From a bacterium (lineage in GTDB: Bacteria; Electryoneota; Electryoneia; Electryoneales; Electryoneaceae), in NCBI GenBank assembly GCA_020444265.1, contig JAHLLH010000007.1, positions 124,001 to 188,000 of the forward strand: 64,000 bases of DNA, written 5' to 3'. The notes under the pieces are model-generated. The model did no database searches and had not been told where the DNA came from. It was given only the letters and a program-made list of their open reading frames with translations. Positions 25,764 to 35,300 of this stretch are shown here, piece by piece. The position numbers and the translations under genes were made by a program. Each line of letters begins with the position of its first letter. Within the stretch, counting starts at the first letter, position 1.

Positions 25764-25774
25764 AGAGGGATTTC

Positions 25775-26506
25775 ATGGAACTTTACACGGCATTTATCCT
25801 CGGTTTCTTCGGTGGGCTGCACTGCATCGGCATGTGCGGACCGATTGTTATCGCTCTGCCCATCGGGGGAAAGGGCGGAGTGCATTTCCTCATCAGCCGG
25901 TTGCTCTACAACCTGGGCCGTGTGGTGACCTATGTCCTCTTCGGGCTGCTTGTCGGCTTGCTGGCAAAAGGGGTCTCGCTGGCAGGATACCAGCAGGTGC
26001 TCTCGATTATCCTCGGTAGCCTGATTGTGCTCGGTGTACTGTTGCCGAAGAAATGGACCAGCCGTCTCTTCCCGATGGGCTCTTTCACCACCCTTTCCAG
26101 CAAGGTTAAGCAGCTCTGGGCACGCATGTTCGGCAAGGGCAGCCTGTCGGCGTTGTTTGTGATCGGGATTCTGAACGGCTTCCTGCCCTGCGGCTTGGTC
26201 TATACGGCTGTTGCCGGAGCGGGCTCGACCGGATCGGTCGAGGGCGGCATGGCCTACATGGCGCTGTTCGGGGTTGGGACGATTCCCGCCCTGCTAGTTA
26301 CCTCTTATGCGGGGAAGCTGATTGGGATCGGATTTCGCAGACGGCTGCTGAAACTGATCCCGGTCGCGGCACTGGTGCTGGGTGTGCTGCTGATTCTGCG
26401 TGGCATGAACCTCGGCATCCCCTACATCAGTCCGAAGGCGGGCATGAAGCACGGCAATCACGGCCAGACCGAACAGACCATGGAATGCTGCCATCCGGGG
26501 GAGTAG
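25775..26506 (+). CDS. SafE/TauE-like (UreH-domain) membrane protein of the cbb3 locus
   Basis: 243 residues with six or seven membrane helices. The opening AFILGFFGGLHCIGMCGPIV carries the HCxxMCGP motif of the UreH/SafE-like subgroup, and FLPCGLVYTAVAGA is its second half repeat. Members regularly sit at the end of cco clusters in Bacteroidetes and Epsilonproteobacteria, and are thought to help copper or sulfur handling during oxidase assembly; the exact substrate is unknown. The Cys and Met residues in the helices fit a copper role. ATG 25775 is preceded by AGAGGG. Confidence 0.85.
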   Translation: MELYTAFILGFFGGLHCIGMCGPIVIALPIGGKGGVHFLISRLLYNLGRVVTYVLFGLLVGLLAKGVSLAGYQQVLSIILGSLIVLGVLLPKKWTSRLFPMGSFTTLSSKVKQLWARMFGKGSLSALFVIGILNGFLPCGLVYTAVAGAGSTGSVEGGMAYMALFGVGTIPALLVTSYAGKLIGIGFRRRLLKLIPVAALVLGVLLILRGMNLGIPYISPKAGMKHGNHGQTEQTMECCHPGE

Positions 26507-26516
26507 GGTGGTAGAG

Positions 26517-26710
26517 GTGTCATCCCGGGCTTGACCCGGGATCCAGCCGAGAATCTCTTCTACGAAGCCATTGGTCGGCCCCCAGCGACGGCATTGCTTT
26601 GATGGACATGGCTCCCGGACCCGGTGTCACCTACTGACAGCCTGGGGTCTTGCGGTAGAGCTGTACCCAACCGTTGGATGCTGGGTCCCGGGTCAGGCCA
26701 GATATGACAC
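26517..26710 (+). repeat. interspersed element, CCCGGGCTTGACCCGGG family, copy 2
   Basis: 194 bases from GTGTCATCCCGGGCTTGACC to the inverted end ATGCTGGGTCCCGGGTCA ... ATGACAC. It begins 10 bases after the stop of the SafE-like gene. The interior is more diverged than in the other copies. The remaining 130 bases before the desaturase hold no recognised feature. Confidence 0.75.
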
Positions 26711-26840
26711 CGTTCTCCTGATTTTCGCTCTCTTCCTGAACTTTCCCATTGGAACTCTAACAAAGCGTTGCTACACTTCACCGGTCCGAGGCGGACTATT
26801 CTACCGAACAGTTCCGTCGCATAAGACGCCCTCTAACGAG

Positions 26841-27845
26841 ATGCAAGCGTTCATGGATCGAAAAGCACTGCAAAAACAGGTGCGCAAGTACGCCACCCCG
26901 GACCATACGAAATCCATCCTCCAAATCTTCACCAGTTTCGTTCCTTACATCGCCATCTGGGCGATTATGATCACCTTCATGCAGGTCGGTTTTCCCTACT
27001 GGGTGACCTTGCTGCTGGTGCCGGTTGCGGCTGTGTTCCTGACACGTACCTTCATCATTTTCCACGATTGTTGCCACCATTCCTTTTTCCGCTCGTCCAA
27101 GGCGAACAAGATTGTCGGTCACATCTTCGGCATCCTCGCTTTTACACCCTACGAGAGCTGGGGCCATGCCCACATGATCCACCATTCGACCGTTGCAGAC
27201 CTGGGACGGCGTGGAATCGGGGATGTCTGGACGATGACGGTCAAGGAATACAAGGCGGCCAGCAAATGGACCCGTTTCCTCTACCGGTTGGTCCGTAACC
27301 CCTTTGTCATGTTCGTGCTCGGCCCGATTGGAGTCTTTTTCCTCAAGCACCGCTTTTATGACAAGAGCACGACTCGTGCAGGAAAGGTTAGCACAATTGT
27401 TACCAATGTCGCCCTGCTTGCGCTGTTGGTAGCCGCCCATTTCACGATTGGGATCAAGACCTTTCTGCTGATACAGCTTCCCATTATGTGGTTCGCCGGG
27501 ATGGTGGGCATCTGGCTCTTTTACGTGCAGCACCAGTTTGATCCGACCCATTGGTACCCGCACGAGGATTGGGACTACCTGACCGCCGCCCTGCACGCCA
27601 GTTCTTACTACAAGCTGCCGAAGGTGCTGCAATGGATGAGTGGCAATATCGGGTTGCACCATGTCCACCATGTCAATGCCTTCGTGCCGAACTACCGGCT
27701 GCAGGAATGCCTTGACAACACACCCTTCCTGCAGCAGGTCAAGCCCTTGACCCTCTGGGAAAGCTTCAAGACGGTGAAGATGAACTTGTGGGATGAAGAA
27801 CAGGACAAATTGGTCAGTTTCGGATCGTTGAAAAAAACGGGGTGA
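26841..27845 (+). CDS. membrane fatty acid desaturase
   Basis: 334 residues from ATG 26841 (26853 is possible); the long upstream frame crosses a repeat and is not coding. Paired membrane helices flank three histidine boxes of the di-iron site: HDCCHHSFF (about residue 76), HMIHHST (about 111) and HHVHHVN (about 272). This is the acyl-lipid desaturase (DesA/omega-6) group, which inserts double bonds into membrane fatty acids using oxygen and reduced ferredoxin. A 7-bp hairpin (27845-27864) directly at the stop may end the transcript. Upstream and downstream gaps are filled with repeats. Confidence 0.92.
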   Translation: MQAFMDRKALQKQVRKYATPDHTKSILQIFTSFVPYIAIWAIMITFMQVGFPYWVTLLLVPVAAVFLTRTFIIFHDCCHHSFFRSSKANKIVGHIFGILAFTPYESWGHAHMIHHSTVADLGRRGIGDVWTMTVKEYKAASKWTRFLYRLVRNPFVMFVLGPIGVFFLKHRFYDKSTTRAGKVSTIVTNVALLALLVAAHFTIGIKTFLLIQLPIMWFAGMVGIWLFYVQHQFDPTHWYPHEDWDYLTAALHASSYYKLPKVLQWMSGNIGLHHVHHVNAFVPNYRLQECLDNTPFLQQVKPLTLWESFKTVKMNLWDEEQDKLVSFGSLKKTG

Positions 27846-27873
27846 CACAGGGACACTCCTGTGTTCGAGAACC

Positions 27874-28034
27874 CGTCATTGCGAGGACCGTAGCGCAGCG
27901 AAGGGACGTGGCAATTTGCGCCCTTCCTGCGGTGCCACCCGGCACCGTTCCGCCTCCACTCGCACGCATCTGAGGGCTACGGCCCTCAATAAAAGCAGAT
28001 TGCCGCACTGCGCTTCGCTTCGTTCGCAATGACG
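27874..28034 (+). repeat. element with CGTCATTGCGA inverted ends, copy 1
   Basis: 161 bases beginning CGTCATTGCGAGGACC and ending TTCGCAATGACG. It shares GTAGCGCAGCGAAGGGACG and GCAGATTGCCGC with the copy at 52056-52218. In both places a CCCGGG-family element follows 28 bases later. Confidence 0.85.
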
Positions 28035-28062
28035 TGTGGGGAGTTGCACAGGTGAACCAACC

Positions 28063-28282
28063 CTGTCTTCCCGGGCTCCTGTCCCGCCGTAGCCTTGGCG
28101 AAGGCGGATGACCCGGGATCGAGCATCCTTCGCCTTGCATGGGCCACTCCATAGGCCCCCAGCGATAGTGCTTACAACGTGGTTCGGACCTCGCGACGCC
28201 CTGTCCATTCGACCTCGGATTGGATCAATCGAGGCTGCTTACACAGTGGATGCTAGACCCCGGAACACGTCCGGGGTGACAG
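28063..28282 (+). repeat. interspersed element, CCCGGG family, copy 3
   Basis: 220 bases between the desaturase and the SDR gene, with core GCCCTGTCCATTCGACCTC and TTGGATCAATCGAGGCTGCTT almost identical to copy 4. Its left arm contains an extra hairpin (GCCGTAGCCTTGGCGAAGGC). It ends 10 bases from the stop of the SDR gene. Confidence 0.8.
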
Positions 28283-28292
28283 ACAGACCCAC

Positions 28293-29018
28293 CTACCAGG
28301 GAATATCTTCTCCTTTTTCCCAATGCAGGAAACGGCCCGTGTCCTCGAGGGACAGACGGTCGATCACCGGGATCATGGCGCTGACACTACGGTCCACCGA
28401 AATGGTCGCCGATGCACCGCCCATGTCCGTCTGCACCCAGCCCGGGTCCATCGTCACCGTTGTGATCCCTTTGCCTCGAAGATCGTAGGATAGAATCCGC
28501 ATCAGACGATTGAGTGCGGTCTTGCTTGTGCCATAGCTGTAGAACCCCGCCCCCGATTGCTGAATGGACCCGAGACCGGAAGAGATGCTGACGATCTTCG
28601 GCGCGTTCCCCTTCTCCAGCAGAGGTAGCATCTCCTGCGCGATCATCAACGGCGCAACACTGTTCACATGGAACATGTGCAGCATGTGTGGCGCACTCAG
28701 CGATCCCAAGCGACCGTGCTTGGCCGGGTCTTCTGACTCACGGCTGTTCTCGTTGATCCCCGCATTGTTGATCAGCAGGTCAAGCGACCCGGCTTCTCGT
28801 TCGATCAGCCTTCGAGCTGACTGGACCTGTTCCATGTCGGTGACTTCGAGGGGGAGAATTGTCAGATGACCGGGGTGGTTCTGGTCCAGTTCACGCAGAT
28901 GGTCTGCGGTCTCGGGTGTACGTGTTCCGGCAAAAACTCGTTCCCCCCGTGTGAGGTACTGACGGGTTAACTCCAAGCCAATGCCACGATTCGCGCCGGT
29001 AATCAGGATGGATGACAT
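28293..29018 (-). CDS. short-chain dehydrogenase/reductase
   Basis: 241 residues. The Rossmann nucleotide-binding motif TGANRGIG is at residues 7-14, NNAG at about 85, and the catalytic YGTSK at about 149 preceded by the conserved Ser (SISSG). It most resembles classical SDRs of the C-factor/sniffer-like branch (YxxSKxALN plus VxMDPGWVQTDMGG). An NAD(P)(H)-dependent oxidoreductase; substrate unknown. It starts 10 bases after the gene at 29029, so the two may be co-transcribed. Confidence 0.9.
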   Translation of the reverse strand: MSSILITGANRGIGLELTRQYLTRGERVFAGTRTPETADHLRELDQNHPGHLTILPLEVTDMEQVQSARRLIEREAGSLDLLINNAGINENSRESEDPAKHGRLGSLSAPHMLHMFHVNSVAPLMIAQEMLPLLEKGNAPKIVSISSGLGSIQQSGAGFYSYGTSKTALNRLMRILSYDLRGKGITTVTMDPGWVQTDMGGASATISVDRSVSAMIPVIDRLSLEDTGRFLHWEKGEDIPW

Positions 29019-29028
29019 AGGAGGTCCT

Positions 29029-29580
29029 TTACAATCGATTCATGTACTCTGTTATATCCCAATCAAGTCCAGTCCAGAACCAACGATCAAGGCGAAAAGC
29101 CAAATTTATTTCTAAATCTTCTTTATGGTATCCATGAGATTCAACCTTCGAAACGATGGTTTTTAAGGGAATCATGAAGTACCAGTTCTCCGCTGGGTTC
29201 GTCAATACCACCCAAGATTCGAGTCCTTTTTCCTGCATTTGGGTGATCGCGGTTTTCTCTAGTCGATACCAATAAGGCGTAACTGTAGAGTTAAAATTCT
29301 GAAAATACACTACATGACGTCCGTTATTAAGCATAAGTCTTCTTCTGCCGACGACTCGAAAGTGACCTGAAAATTCCTTTTCAAGAACTTTAGATACATA
29401 CACTGCAGTCTTTGGCTTTTCGCCCCTATTAGTCTCTGGTCTTGCCTTCATTGCATTCTCCTTCCTTGAAGCTCCCAATAAAAGTCGTCTTAAGACTTTG
29501 TTAGGATCGGTGTCAACAAAGGGTTCGGCGTTGGACTTGATAAACTCGAACACCTCATCATCTACGTCAATTCGATGCAT
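29029..29580 (-). CDS. protein with SeqA-like N-terminal domain, function unknown
   Basis: 183 residues, with an excellent ribosome site (AGGAGG five bases before ATG). The first 38 residues (RIDVDDEVFEFIKSNAEPF ... PNKVLRRLLLGAS) match the pattern of the SeqA N-terminal oligomerisation domain (IEVDDELY ... ILRRML). A basic linker follows (residues 39-60). The C-terminal about 120 residues (VVGRRRLMLNNGRHVVYF, TPYWYRLEKTAI, ENWYFMIPLKTI, WFWTGLDWDI) are rich in Trp and Tyr, mixed alpha/beta, and not recognised; the SeqA DNA-binding fold is not evident. Base composition is clearly more AT-rich than neighbours, suggesting transfer. Could be a DNA-binding or restriction-type protein. Confidence 0.6.
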   Translation of the reverse strand: MHRIDVDDEVFEFIKSNAEPFVDTDPNKVLRRLLLGASRKENAMKARPETNRGEKPKTAVYVSKVLEKEFSGHFRVVGRRRLMLNNGRHVVYFQNFNSTVTPYWYRLEKTAITQMQEKGLESWVVLTNPAENWYFMIPLKTIVSKVESHGYHKEDLEINLAFRLDRWFWTGLDWDITEYMNRL

Positions 29581-29816
29581 ATATGCCTCCTAGTTTTCTT
29601 ACCGAAATATAATAGAACTGCTAGGAACAAACAAGTACTATAGGGCTAATAAGACCCTGTTTGCGTTTAAGTGTTTATTAACAATTACATTGCATAACTC
29701 TAAGAGTAATGTGGGTAAACCTGGAAAGGTGTATGAGGAGCTGTCGATTTGTGAATGGGGGCTGTACTTTCGAATTGTTGTTGAGTTGTGAAAGTGTTGG
29801 ATATAAAAGACTAACA

Positions 29817-32312
29817 CTATTTCAGAAGGGAGACACGGCGGACATTCGCCTGCCCCTCGGTCTCGAGACGGAGGAAGTAGGTACCGCTGGCGAGGGAGGA
29901 GGCTTCAAAGGTGCGTTGCTGCACCCCCGCGCTGGTGGCCTGCCAACGGTCGCTGAAAACATCACGCCCCAGGATGTCGAACACGCGCATTCGCACTTCG
30001 CCCGGTTTCGAGACTCGGTAACGCAGGGTGGTGGAGGCATTGAAGGGGTTCGGGTAGACATCCAGCAGGGCGAAGGAAGCGGGCTGGGTCGCTGTAACAT
30101 CGTCCTCTGGAGCGGAGGTCGAGTTGTTGCCGACAAAGATCCAGAAGCTACGGCTGCGCTCCGTATCGCTTATGTCGTGGAGCGGGAGGCGAACCATCGG
30201 GGTGGTCCGCAGATCCTCAACGAGTACGTTATAGTTCTCGTCCAGCAGCCAGTAGTTGTATTCTTCCGATGGGTAGATGAATCCGTCCTCCACCAGGGAA
30301 CGGAATCCTTCAATCGAGATTTCAACTGAATCAGCAAGCCCAACAATCGGGTTGTCGGGCAGGATACGTGAGGTGAATGTCATGTTCCACTCACGCACCA
30401 TCCCATCGAAAATGGTGGTACGTACATCGTGAAAAAGCGGAGCACGGCGATCTGCAACGAAACGGAGATCAAAGTTCGCCTGGTTCCAGTCGATCAGACG
30501 CCCATCATGCACATCGACCCCGTTCTGCATGGTCCCACCCGCACCAAACAGGTGGCCTGCATCGCGTCCCAAAACCTCTCCATTTTCGTCAAGCGCACTC
30601 GCTGACACCAGCAGACCCCAATCCAATCCTTCCAGCAAATCTCCTGGTTCAGGAGCGATACTGTTCGGAATGAACAGGGCTCCTCGTGTACGGTTATCAA
30701 GCGAAATCAGCACTGCACCCTGCCAAGGCTGCAAGCCGCCCAAGCTGGGTACCAGCTTGCCACGACCGTCCATCACGTAGAGAAATCGTGACACCAGCCC
30801 TTCCTCAACAGCAGCTTCAAACGTGTTTGAACTTCCCGCGGAGTACATAATCCGGATGTTGCGACGGTCGATCGGGAAAGGATAAGGGTTCGCAATGGTG
30901 TGATAAGCCTGGCGGTCCAGCACGGGATAGCTCACCTGATGAGGGTCTGCTGGGTCTACCATGCTACCTGCTATGGACAGGGTTGCGGTGGGCAACACGT
31001 GCTGACGGATCAGGTAGCCCGTGCCGGGTTCCATCGGAGGGGGATCCCCGAGGTCAACACCGCCCGCTTCCGGCTCGTTGTAGCGTAGCATGATCTGCTC
31101 GGTGGGGTCCCAACGTCGCAGACGCCAGGTGTCCTCTCCTGGTTCGGTGTCATCCAACGATCCACCGAACAACTCCTGCGGATCGCTGCTGGGAGCATCG
31201 ACCGGCAGGCCGATCAAGGCCCAACGGTTATGACGGAGGGGATAGGTGATTTCCGAAACCTGAGCGTCCGGGGTGTTTCCGTAAAACCCCGCATTCACCC
31301 GTCCACCATTCGGAGCGGGTTCGTTCTCAAACGGCGCATCCTCGGCACCGAGATCAATGGCGGGGGAACCGTTCAGCAGATGGTAATCGGACCCAGGATC
31401 TGCATACAGCGGATCTCGGACGAGATTTCCGACCCCGGGCCAAACCCCTTCCTCCGTTTGGATGATCGAGTGGGAGACGGTGATGCGTTCTCCTGAAACG
31501 ACGACGTCGAAGATCGGATCGTAACCATTTCCCCAGACAATGGAATTGGTCAGGGTGACCTCATCCTGCAAACCGCCAGATGCAAACAAGGCTGATGAAT
31601 TGGGTCCCTGTTCGGCGAGATTGCCGGAGAAGGTCAAATGGGTCAAGCTGGCGGCCGATTCAACGATGCTGATCGCGCCGCCGTTATCGCGTGCGCTGTT
31701 GTTTGTCAACAAGAGGTGGTCGAGGGTCACGCCATCAACCGACCCGATATAAATGGCGCCGCCGAACCCCTGGAAATCGGGGATGGTCGGGTGATCGGCA
31801 CGGTTGCCGTAGAGGTGCAGGTTTCGCAGGGTCATTGGGCCGCCCTGTGCCGCGAGGATCGCCCCGCCCTGGATGGCTCGTCCCCCGGTCATGGCAAGGG
31901 ATTCAATCGTCCAGTTTTCTGCTCCGACAGCGGTGACCAGGTTGGTCGTCTGGCTGCCTGCATCGAGGATTGTTTCCGTCGGTCCCGCACCACGTAGGGT
32001 CGTCTGGTCGATCATCGGCAAGGGGTAGGATTCCTCCGTGCGGCCGTATGTTCCAGAGGCGATGTGGATGACGTGTGGGCGACCCGCTGTGGTGTCCGCC
32101 ACCGAGAGGGCATAGGTGATCGTATGGAAGGGATCCTCTATACTCATCCCACGATCCGGGTCATCCAGCCCGTCCGTTGTCACGTAAAAATCCGTCGCCC
32201 ACGCTGCTCCTGCGATCAGGAGGGCGGCGAGGAGGGCAAAAGCGACTCGTGCAAACCAGAGAAGCAAAACCGGATGATCGTTGTGATGCTCAGTTCGTCC
32301 CACTCTAACCAT
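29817..32312 (-). CDS. T9SS-exported beta-helix protein
   Basis: 831 residues. The signal helix is around residues 15-38 (LLLWFARVAFALLAALLIAG), with a GTG at codon 4 as an alternative start. Mature residues about 40-350 form a right-handed parallel beta-helix (DUF1565/pectate-lyase-like: FYVTTDGLDDPDRGMSIEDP, VIHIASGTYGRTEESYPLP, GGAILAAQGGPMTLRNLHLY). A middle region with beta-sandwich features follows, then a sorting domain (LDVYPNPFNASTTLRYRV ... VRRVSLLK). Probably a surface or released polysaccharide-binding or adhesive protein; no catalytic residues are evident. Its start lies three bases from the stop of the next upstream gene, a paralogue. Confidence 0.88.
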   Translation of the reverse strand: MVRVGRTEHHNDHPVLLLWFARVAFALLAALLIAGAAWATDFYVTTDGLDDPDRGMSIEDPFHTITYALSVADTTAGRPHVIHIASGTYGRTEESYPLPMIDQTTLRGAGPTETILDAGSQTTNLVTAVGAENWTIESLAMTGGRAIQGGAILAAQGGPMTLRNLHLYGNRADHPTIPDFQGFGGAIYIGSVDGVTLDHLLLTNNSARDNGGAISIVESAASLTHLTFSGNLAEQGPNSSALFASGGLQDEVTLTNSIVWGNGYDPIFDVVVSGERITVSHSIIQTEEGVWPGVGNLVRDPLYADPGSDYHLLNGSPAIDLGAEDAPFENEPAPNGGRVNAGFYGNTPDAQVSEITYPLRHNRWALIGLPVDAPSSDPQELFGGSLDDTEPGEDTWRLRRWDPTEQIMLRYNEPEAGGVDLGDPPPMEPGTGYLIRQHVLPTATLSIAGSMVDPADPHQVSYPVLDRQAYHTIANPYPFPIDRRNIRIMYSAGSSNTFEAAVEEGLVSRFLYVMDGRGKLVPSLGGLQPWQGAVLISLDNRTRGALFIPNSIAPEPGDLLEGLDWGLLVSASALDENGEVLGRDAGHLFGAGGTMQNGVDVHDGRLIDWNQANFDLRFVADRRAPLFHDVRTTIFDGMVREWNMTFTSRILPDNPIVGLADSVEISIEGFRSLVEDGFIYPSEEYNYWLLDENYNVLVEDLRTTPMVRLPLHDISDTERSRSFWIFVGNNSTSAPEDDVTATQPASFALLDVYPNPFNASTTLRYRVSKPGEVRMRVFDILGRDVFSDRWQATSAGVQQRTFEASSLASGTYFLRLETEGQANVRRVSLLK

Positions 32313-32315
32313 TCC

Positions 32316-35300
32316 TTACTTCGACAAGACCACTTTTTTTGTATCCACCACCCCGGCAGCGGATGCATCGAGGCGCAGGATGTAGATTCCGCTGGCGAAC
32401 CCATCCGCCTGCCAGGCGACCTCGTGACGACCAGCCTCAAACGAGCCTTGCACGAGGGTGGTGACCTTCTGGCCGAGGATGTTGAAGACTGAGAGGGTCA
32501 CCGGCGATTGCTGGTGGAGATTGAACTGCACCAGGGTGGAGGCGTTAAATGGATTCGGGCTGATCGTACCCAATTTGCTGGTCTGAGGCAGCTCGGAAAC
32601 ATTGTTCCTCGCGATATCCAGTACCCCGGCATTTTCACTTGCCACCACCCAGAACCGTTTCCGAATAAAGGTCGAACCCTGCTGATCGTCCAGCGTCAGG
32701 GTGATCTCGGGCGTGGTGCGCATATCCTCGACCAGGATTGGGTCCGTTTCCGGGGAGAAGGTGTTTGATGTGTAGCCGTAGACACGGAACTCGACATCGC
32801 TGGGCACGGTCGAGATGGTCGGCCACTGGATGGTCACATCGACCGGGTAGACTGCTCCAGCATCCGGCACCGATGGATCGTGCATGAACCATGCTTCCAT
32901 GTACCATGCCTTGTAGTCGACTGCATCGAGATCATTGGCACGGAAGTCATAGGTGAGACGATCTCCGAGTTCGCCATCGCTCACCAAACGAGTGCGCAGG
33001 AAGATCGCCTCCTTCGCTTGCGGACTGAGTTCAGGGCTGTCAAACCGGTCAAACTCATCCGACAGGTCGGCACCGACCCCAATCCAGTTGTCCAGGTCGG
33101 TTTGCAGCGCATCGGTTCGGCGAGCGGTCAGCAGCAGCGTCCAATCCACCGCTTCGTCGAGTTCGTCGAGGGCGAAGGTCGATGCAGTCGGCTCGACCTC
33201 AAAGGGGTTGAATTGCATGTAAACCGGTTGGTCAGTCAGGACGATGACCCAGAAGCCCTGCCAGGGGTCGAGACGGCCATAGTAAGACTCGTACCGCTCT
33301 TCCTCGTGGTTCCAGACGCCCGCATAAGCGCTGACAAGCCCTTCGGCAGCGGCATCGATCGGGCTGTACCAGGTGGACTGATCGGTGGAGAAGCGAACAT
33401 CGGCCCAGTCAATCGGGAAGGGCCATGGGTTGGCCATCATGTTGTAGCCGTAAGGCGGTTCTGTTTCGCCGTCCCACGAGTCGAGCGGCAAGACATAGGG
33501 TTCCGCGGTGCGCATGACACGATGGATGTCGACCGCGACCGCGATTTCATCCGGTACCGCGCCCTCGTTCCAGACAAACCAGTAGCCATAGCCCGGGGTG
33601 ATCGGGGGCGGGTCGCCAACATCTACGCCACCCGTATTTGCTTCGGCCTCGCCGTAACGCAGATAGCCTGTGAAGGATTGACCGTCACCATAGGGAACGT
33701 TCTGGGCGTAGCGGCTGAAACGCCAGGTCTGCATCTCCCAGTCCGGGGTGGTTTCGTTCAGGTCATCGCCCCAGGCGAATTGCGGAATATGCTGATTGTC
33801 ATCTTCGCTCGGCTGAATCGGTGAGCCCATGAAGATGTACTTGTCCTTCAGCACGATTTTGACAGACTGGCTTGGTGGTGCGGGATCGACCTGCGGCACA
33901 CTGGTACCTTCTGCACTCGACCCGCTGATGACCATCCCCCACCCCATGTTGACCCGCTCGCCATTCGGCTCTGGCTCGAAGTTGAAGGGGTTGTTCGGAT
34001 CACCCGAATCTATCACTGGGCTTCCCGGTACAACACTGAAGTTGTCCGCTTCCGGGTCGTAATAGTAGGGGTTGACGTTGGTGTTGCTGGTTCCTGACAC
34101 TGTCCCGCCGCCGTCGGTTTCAACACAGGAATAGGCGTAGGTGACATTGGTCGGATCATTTCCCGAGCTGCCGGAAACCGAACTTTGGTCGCCGGTGAAG
34201 GTCGCGGTGCGTGTTGTGTCGCCATTGCCCCAGATGATGCAGGAATTGATCAGGGTTTCGCTGTTCTGATCGGTGTAGAGGGCAGATCCGCTTGTTGCGG
34301 ATTCGTTGAAGGCCATGGTTGCGTTGACCAGTTCCAGTTCGGAGTTGCTCTCCTTCCGCTTCCAGTAAATGCCGCCGCCTTCGCCTTCCGAGTAATTGCC
34401 CGCGAAGAGGGCCTGGTAGATCGAAGCTTCGGCCACTTTATCCAGATGCAACCCGCCGCCTTGTGATTCCTGTGCGGAAGCGCCATCGGCGACATTGTCA
34501 AGGAACATGACCTGCTGAAGGTTGACGCCGCCTGTGTTGTCGTAGACATACATCCCGCCGCCATCGCCGCGGGCCGTGTTGCCGATGAAAGCGGTGTTGT
34601 CAACATCAACCGTATCCACCTTCTTCAGGTAGATGCCACCACCATCATACTGGGTGTACCCGGCAGGGGGCACGGAGGTCTGGTTATTCTCAAAGGTGCC
34701 ATTGCTCAGATCAAAACTGCCGACCTGCTCGATATAAAACCCGCCGCCGTCGCCATAGGTGCCGGAGCTGTTTCCCAGGACCGTAACGGTATCCATCCTG
34801 ACCGGGATCGTCTGTCCGCCGGACTGTAGGTTCATGAAGAGACCGCCGCCATCCCCGCCCGCAGCGTTGTTCGAGAGGGTCAGGTTGCTGACAATCACGC
34901 TGTCGGCATTGGTCACATTGGTGATAGATATGCCGCCACCATGACCGCCCCACCCATCACGTGTATCGCAATCTTCGACGGCAATACCGGTCAGGGTAAG
35001 CCGTCCCTCGAGCCCATCCAGGTAAATACCGCCGCCGTGGTTGCCGGTGTGCGCATCGGTGACGGAAACATTATTGAAGGTGGTCCCGCCGGTCGCATCT
35101 TTGAGATAAATGCCACCGCCATGAGCCCATTCCGACTGGCTGTCATTGACGGTGATGCCGTCAAGCTCGACCCCGTTGTCGATCCCATCCAGGTAGATCG
35201 CGCCACCGTTGTTCCCGGCCATCGTGCCGTTGAGGTCGACACTGCTCAGGGTCACGCCACCGGATGCGTTATCAATGTGAATGGCACCGCCATGACCATA

